A stretch of DNA of 64,000 nucleotides from the NCBI RefSeq assembly GCF_037893015.1, contig NC_133658.1:884795038-884859037 (forward strand), in the 5' to 3' direction. The translations under genes were made by a program, and so were the position numbers. The notes beneath the pieces were generated by a model that saw only the letters and a list, made by a program, of their open reading frames with translations, had not been told where the DNA came from and ran no database searches. Origin of the DNA: Macrotis lagotis. Its lineage: Eukaryota; Chordata; Mammalia; Peramelemorphia; Peramelidae. This document shows, piece after piece, positions 59,545-64,000 of the stretch (its first letter is position 1; each line of letters opens with the position of its first letter).

Positions 59545-59756
59545 TTTTTTATGCCATTTGGGGTTTTCTTGGTAAGAAAACTGGAGTGGTTTGCCATTTC
59601 CTTCTACAGCTCATTTTATAGATGAGGAAACTGAGGCAAATAGAATGAAGAGACTTGCTAGTAAGTGTCTAAGGTCAGATTTGAATTCATGAAGATGAGC
59701 CTTCTTGACTCCAGGACTCTGACATTATAGTCACTGTTCCACCTAACTGCCTCCAC
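59545..59756 (-). mobile_element. MAR1-type CORE-SINE
   Basis: Reverse copy: gccatttggggttttcttgg, tggtttgccatttccttct, ttttatagatgaggaaactgaggc, gtcagatttgaattcatgaag, gttccacctaactgcc. Confidence 0.88.
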
Positions 59757-59787
59757 CCCACCCCATAATTAATTAAGTCAGTTTTTT

Positions 59788-59992
59788 TAGCTATTTTCAG
59801 TCATTTCCAACTTTTAGTGACCCCATTGGGGGTCTTCTTTGCAAGGATACTGGAACAGTTTACCATTTCCTTCTCATTTTACAAATGAGGAAACTGAGGT
59901 AAACAGGATGAAGTGATTTGCCCAGGGTCACGCAGCTAGTAGTTGTCTAAAGCAAGATTTAAATTAATGATTGCTCTAATCTGGGTATCCTC
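59788..59992 (-). mobile_element. MAR1-type CORE-SINE
   Basis: Second reverse copy directly downstream of the previous one: tagtgaccccattgggggtcttct, ttaccatttccttct, ttacaaatgaggaaactgagg, cccagggtcacgcagctagtag. Confidence 0.85.
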
Positions 59993-60964
59993 CATAGGGG
60001 AAGCACCTGCCACAGAGTGGCTAGAATACAAGATTTGAAGTCAGAAGACCTGGGTTCAAATCCCACCTTTGACACTTTATAACTGTGTTAATTATAAACA
60101 ATTCACTTGCCCCTCTAATTGTAACAACATGATTTTGAAAGCACTGAAGAAATTTTTTTTTCTCTCTGTAAAATGATAATGACACCAACCTCACAAGAGT
60201 GAATGGTGAGAATCAAATAGGATGACATTGGTAAATGGCTTTGTAAACATTAGAGGGACATACAAGTGTTTGCTATTCACCATTATTTATTTGTTTGTTT
60301 GTTTTTTATTTATTTCAATGACTGGAAATTCCTTCTAAAAGCATGGTTCTCATCTTGTCTATATCTGCCCATCCTATGCCACTCTTGTCTATAACCGTCC
60401 ATAAGGATTCCTCCCAGTGTGATGAGGCCTTTCTCCATTTCTCCTGATATTGTGAAGATGTGGATTCAAATACCGCTCTTGGCCCAGCAGAGCCATATGG
60501 CTGCCTAAGACAAGCTCTCTATAAAGTCTTATGAAGACAGATGAGATATGATTATGAGCAAACAGGAAAGAGAGAAGCAATGGAAGAGCAAACTGGTCTA
60601 AAGAGAAGGTGGAAAGTATTCCAGTTGAGCAAACTAGTCCCAAGGACATTTATAAGGATGAAAAAGAAGGGAGGCCAACCACTTTTCTAAGAAGAAAAAT
60701 GGGAAAATTTATGATGACTGCCAACCAATTTTATTATCAGGAAGAATGGAACTGTCACATGTGAACTCTACCTTCACTTCCAGATATACTAGCTAGTAGA
60801 AACAGCCCTGAGAAGAATAAAGATGGGAAAAGCTAGAATGGGAAAAGTGTATATAGAAAAGATATATTTAGAAGAAGATACTGTGGAGAGGGCACTAAGG
60901 GACTGAAGAGAGGGAAAATACCAATAGTATGGGGAATATATTTCAGACTTTTTTCCCTTAATAG

Positions 60965-61105
60965 TATTTAAATTTTTGTAATCACATGTAAAGATAGTTT
61001 TCAATGTTTATTTTTGTAAGATTTTTGAATTCCAAACTTTTCTCCCTCCCCAAGACAGCAAGCAATCTGATGCAACTTAGACAGCAGACATTGTTAATGC
61101 AAAAA
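60965..61105 (-). mobile_element. marsupial L1 3' UTR fragment (antisense)
   Basis: taatcacatgtaaagatagttttcaatgtttatttttgtaag and ctccctccccaagacagcaagcaatctga match the start of the antisense L1 at 50858 (tgtgtaaagatagacttcagcattcatttttg). Confidence 0.65.
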
Positions 61106-61234
61106 GTGGGGAATCACCAAGAAAACAATAACTCAATCTATATTTACTTTCCCACCTACATAAAATCTTTTTGCAATCCAACACAAACAAAAACACCCTC
61201 AGTGAGATACTTAGTAGGGGACAAGCAGGCTTTT

Positions 61235-61245
61235 GAAAGTGTTAG
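61235..61245 (+). repeat. target-site duplication, left copy (ORF1-only L1)
   Basis: GAAAGTGTTAG, identical to the copy at 63941-63951. The bottom-strand nick context reads TTTC/AA, a common variant of the L1 endonuclease site TTTT/AA. Confidence 0.85.
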
Positions 61246-61480
61246 TCAGCCTCTGCCCCTGGAACAAGACTCTGGGGCTCTGACCACATTCAGATCCTAA
61301 TCGCAGTCTAGGCCCCCCCCATAGAACAACAGGGCCCCCCCACCTTGGCCTCGTGGCAGAGGGGGGTGCTTATGGTCATTCACAGACCAGGAGGGAGGAC
61401 AGAACCTCACACACTGAGACCCTTGTGGGAGTGTCCCAAAAGCTCAGGAAGCCCCCTGAAACCAGGCCCAGGCTGGGAAA

Positions 61481-62589
61481 ATGAGCAAGCAGAGAAATAA
61501 GAGGAAGACCATTGAGAAATATTTTGCAAATGAGCCCAAGAAGGATCAAAATACTCAGTCTGAAGATGAGGAAGCACAAGCTCCTGCATCTAAAGACTCC
61601 AAGAAAAACAGAAATTGGGCTCAGGCTCAGGCTCAAAAAAGACTTTGAAAATCAAATGAGGGAGTTGGAAGAAAAACTGGGAAAAGAAAGGAGAGAGATG
61701 CAGGAAAAACATGAAAATGAAGTCAGCAGCTTAGTCAAGGAAATCCAAAAAAATGCTGAAGAAAACAGCATGCTAAAAACCAGCTTAGGTCAAATGGATA
61801 AAACAGTTCAAAAAGTTATTGAGGAGAAGAATGCTTTAAAAAGCAAAACTGGCCAGATGGAAAAAGAGATAAGAAAACTCTCTGAGGAGAACAAATCCTT
61901 CAGACAAAGAATAGACTTCAGGGAGATTGATGAATTTACCAGAAATCAGGAATCAATACTTCAAAACCAAAAAAATGAAAAATTAAAAGAAAATGTGAAA
62001 CATCTCATTGAAAAAACAACTGATATGGAAAACAGACTTAGGAAAGATAATTTAAAAATTATTGGAATACCTGAAAGTCATGATCAGGAAAAGAGCCTTG
62101 ACATCATTTTCAAAGAATTACTACAGGAAAATTGCCCTGATATTCTAGAAGCAGAGGGCAAAATAGAAATGGAGAGAATTCACCGATCCCCCCCAAGAAA
62201 GAGATCCCAAAAAACCAACCCCTAGGAATATTATAGCCAAGTTCAAGAACTCCCAAGTCAAAGAGAAAATATTACAAGCAGCCAGAAGGACACAGTTCAA
62301 ATATCGTGGAACTGCAGTCAGGATCACACAGGACTTAGCAGCAACTACATTGGAAGCTCGTAGGGCATGGAATATAATATACTGGAAGGCAAAAGAGCTT
62401 AGAATGCAGCCAAGAATGAACTACCCAGCAAGGTTGAATGTCCTCTTCCAGGGAAAAAGATGGACTTTCAATGAACCAGGGGAATTTCAAATGTTCCTTT
62501 TGGAATGGCCAGAGCTGAACAGAAGGTTTGATCTTCAGATACAGGACTCAGGTGAAGCATGGAGATTGGAGGAGATGGGGGAAATATGA
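61481..62589 (+). pseudogene. L1 ORF1p-like RNA-binding protein, broken by two frameshifts
   Basis: The frame starts MSKQRNKRKTIEKYF, typical of L1 ORF1p. It runs in frame 1 to a TGA at 61646, in frame 2 from about 61640 to a TAG at 62223, and in frame 3 from about 62200 to a TGA at 62587. The shifts coincide with an A6 run (61635-61640) and a C7 run (62188-62194), so both look like homopolymer slippage or sequencing error. The middle segment has a long heptad coiled coil (trimerisation) followed by the RRM-like block with LKIIGIPES. The last segment carries the C-terminal domain, with AKFKNSQVKEKIL, ARRAWNIIYWKAKEL and PARLNVLF. All three ORF1p domains are therefore present, about 368 codons in total, which is near full length. 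As it stands the copy cannot make the whole protein. Confidence 0.88.
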
Positions 62590-63052
62590 GGGACTTAATG
62601 AGGATGAACTGCATGTATAGAAAAATGATACTGATAATATTCATATGAATCATCTCAGTTAATAGAGCAGGTAGAGGGAGCTTTTATAGTTGAAGCACAG
62701 GGGAAAGCTGAATTCGAAGATAAAATATGGTGTAAAAATGGAGTCAATAGGAAAAAAAGGGAAATGGAATGGGAGAAAGAAAAAGGAGAGGGGGAATAGT
62801 CCAAGATATTTCACATAATAAGATTTTTTTTATTACAATGAGCTATTGCAATGATATGGAAGGGGGGAGGCAAGGGGGAATGAGGGAACCTTTGCTCTCA
62901 TCAGAGATGGCTAGGAGAGGAAACAGCAAATATACTCAATGGGGTATAGACAACTGGAGTAAGAAAGAGGGGGGAGCAGGGGGAAGGGGAGCGGATGTGA
63001 ATAAAGGAGGAGAGGATGGACCATGGGGGGACAGTGGTCAGATATAACACAT

Positions 63053-63204
63053 TTTCTTTTTTACTTCTTGCAAGGGGCTGGGATTGGAAGGCCTTCCCAG
63101 GACCATAGGGCCAGGTAGATTCTGGGCCTAAGAGGTGGTATGGGCGCTCAGGGCTTCTTGGCCCCAGGACCAGGGATCTGTCTGCTGTGCCATTCAGCTA
63201 CCCT
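63053..63204 (-). repeat. antisense tRNA-SINE-like cassette 1 inside the L1 3' region
   Basis: Aligns by eye to the reverse complement of the WSINE1-like consensus: T-rich start, tgcaagg, a tgccca-like block, an altered box B region, and a terminal cattcagctaccct where the genomic SINE has ccacctagctgccc. It is strongly diverged and G-rich. Confidence 0.65.
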
Positions 63205-63390
63205 ACAGCAGAGTCAGAGTGAAAGGAGAGAGAAAATATAGTACATGGTAGTGGAGAAATAAGAAAGGAGGGATCAGCAATGGCAACCTTGGAAAAATAT
63301 GGAAGTAACTTTTGTGATGGACTTAATCATAAAGAATGTGATCCACCCAGGACAGAGTTGCTGGTGTTGGAACAAAGACTGAAGCACATC

Positions 63391-63548
63391 TTTTGTTATT
63401 ATTATTTGGAGGAGGATGCAGGGCAAGTGGGGCTGGGTGGCCTGCCTGGGGCCACATAGCAGGGTGATCTTTGGGTGTCTGGGGTCAGATTCAAACCCAG
63501 GTGCTCCTGGCTCAAGGGTCAATGCTCTGTCTGCCACCCAGCCACCCC
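63391..63548 (-). repeat. antisense tRNA-SINE-like cassette 2 inside the L1 3' region
   Basis: Shows the same order of blocks as the genomic SINE in reverse: gcagggcaa, ggcctgcctggggccaca, ggtgtctgggg, cagattcaaacccaggtgctcctggct, ending gccacccagccacccc. Many consensus A positions are G here. Confidence 0.72.
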
Positions 63549-63581
63549 TACTATTATTACTATTTTATTTTAATTTGGGTT

Positions 63582-63752
63582 GTTTTTTTTTTGTTTTTTT
63601 TTTCTTCTTTTGGGTTTTTGCAGGGCAGTGGGGATCGGGTGGCTTGCATGTCACACGGCTGGGTGATTGTTGGGTTTACGAGGCTGGATGTGGACTCAGG
63701 TGCTTGTGGCTCCAGGGCTGGTGCTTCGTCCATTGTGCCACCTGGCCATACC
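63582..63752 (-). repeat. antisense tRNA-SINE-like cassette 3 inside the L1 3' region
   Basis: T-rich start, gggtttttgcagggcagtgggg, ggtggctt, cacacggctgggtgattgttggg, gactcaggtgctt, then tccattgtgccacctggcc. It is a clear reverse copy of the WSINE1-like consensus with A-to-G the most frequent change. It is flanked by similar TA-rich spacers (ctattattactatttta and caattattactattttt). Confidence 0.75.
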
Positions 63753-63940
63753 TACAATTATTACTATTTTTTTTTTAATTTTAATTTTTTTCTCTCCCCT
63801 TTACTTTTGTCACCCAAGCAAGTCTATCTATATTCATGGGGGGAGGGGTAACTTGTTTACTTGTAAACAAGTATATTTTATTAATGTAAAAAAAATTTGT
63901 ACAAAATGAGAATAAAAAAATAAATTAAAAAAAATAAAAA

Positions 63941-63951
63941 GAAAGTGTTAG
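63941..63951 (+). repeat. target-site duplication, right copy (ORF1-only L1)
   Basis: GAAAGTGTTAG follows directly after the A-rich tail. It is also directly followed by the head of another SINE at 63952. Confidence 0.85.
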
Positions 63952-64000
63952 GGATGGCTAGGTGGTGCAGTGGATAGAGCACCGGCCTTGGAGTCAGGAG
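63952..64000 (+). mobile_element. WSINE1-like SINE, cut by the window edge
   Basis: Head of a tRNA-derived SINE (ggatggctaggtggtgcagtgg, box A region) running into the window end. It starts directly after the right target-site duplication of the ORF1-only L1. Confidence 0.85.

Larger units (their letters stand above)
61246..63940 (+). mobile_element. ORF1-only L1 (HAL1-like) insertion
   Basis: The element is bounded by a perfect 11 bp target-site duplication, GAAAGTGTTAG at 61235-61245 and 63941-63951, and ends in an A-rich tail (about 63887-63940). It has a short G/C-rich 5' leader with two C runs, an L1 ORF1 from 61481, and about 1.35 kb of 3' sequence. There is no ORF2: no endonuclease or reverse-transcriptase frame follows ORF1. 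This structure matches half-L1 (HAL1) elements, which rely on full L1s for retrotransposition. An internal deletion of a full L1 would look similar, but the clean TSD and A-tail show it inserted as this short form. Its 3' part holds three antisense SINE-like cassettes, listed separately. Confidence 0.85.
54835..64000 (+). other. GPR157 intron 2, 5' part
   Basis: The sequence begins GTAGGT directly after exon 2 and runs to the window edge. It contains MAR1/WSINE/MIR-type SINEs, a GACAGA-rich simple repeat, a three-copy tandem repeat and the ORF1-only L1. A GC-richer unique stretch at 57.76-58.25 kb has a short open frame without recognisable homology. No match to the expected third coding exon was seen. 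Confidence 0.85.

Noticed and set aside
63416..63909. Plus-strand frames of 80-126 codons at the right edge
   Set aside because: They run through the antisense SINE cassettes of the L1 3' region and have no protein homology.
1..64000. CRISPR arrays, prokaryotic operons, phage, endogenous retrovirus LTRs or complete viral genes
   Set aside because: Nothing of the kind is visible; the dispersed similar sequences are SINEs and the tandem ones are microsatellites or minisatellites. No gag, pol or env frame was seen.

Overview
This window is mammalian nuclear DNA, almost certainly from a marsupial. The evidence is its dense, family-specific retroposons: about 25 copies of a tRNA-derived SINE with the head 'ggcagctaggtggcgcagtgg' (WSINE1-like), MAR1/MIR-type CORE-SINEs, L2 3' ends, and marsupial-type L1 and ORF1-only L1 pieces. 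The abundance of the WSINE1-like family leans towards an Australian marsupial such as a dasyurid. That species-level guess is inference from memory of repeat families, not a database result.

Only two conserved genes are recognisable, and both are on the plus strand. The first is the microRNA gene MIR34A (hairpin 13668-13778), whose mature 5p and 3p arms are complete. The second is the 5' part of GPR157, an orphan seven-transmembrane receptor. Its exon 1 (coding 32124-32518) lies in a CpG island, and its exon 2 (54621-54834) follows a 22.1 kb intron. The two exons join in frame (phase 2) to give residues 1-203 of a protein of about 335 residues. The remaining coding exons lie beyond the right edge. 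The order MIR34A then GPR157 in the same orientation, about 18 kb apart, is the arrangement known from human 1p36.22, so this is a conserved synteny block.

Layout: 1-13.6 kb is repeat-rich DNA upstream of MIR34A. 13.8-31.2 kb is the MIR34A-GPR157 interval, mostly SINE, L2 and L1 debris with one isolated CTCF-like motif near 23.78 kb. 31.2-32.5 kb is the GPR157 CpG-island promoter, with a 23-base G run, GC boxes and a pyrimidine-rich 5' leader. 32.5-54.6 kb is intron 1, with several purine/pyrimidine-asymmetric microsatellites, an antisense L1 3' end split by a SINE, and an L2 copy ending next to the exon 2 acceptor. 54.8-64.0 kb is the first 9.2 kb of intron 2, holding a three-copy tandem of an L2/MIR-like 3' end and a 2.7 kb ORF1-only L1 (HAL1-like) insertion with a perfect 11 bp target-site duplication.

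The most unusual item is that ORF1-only element (61246-63940). It has no ORF2, and its long 3' region carries three diverged antisense copies of a tRNA-SINE. By eye these differ from the genomic SINE mostly by A-to-G changes on the element's transcribed strand. No protein-coding system beyond GPR157 is supported; nearly all other open reading frames are chance frames in simple repeats, retroposons or the CpG island.
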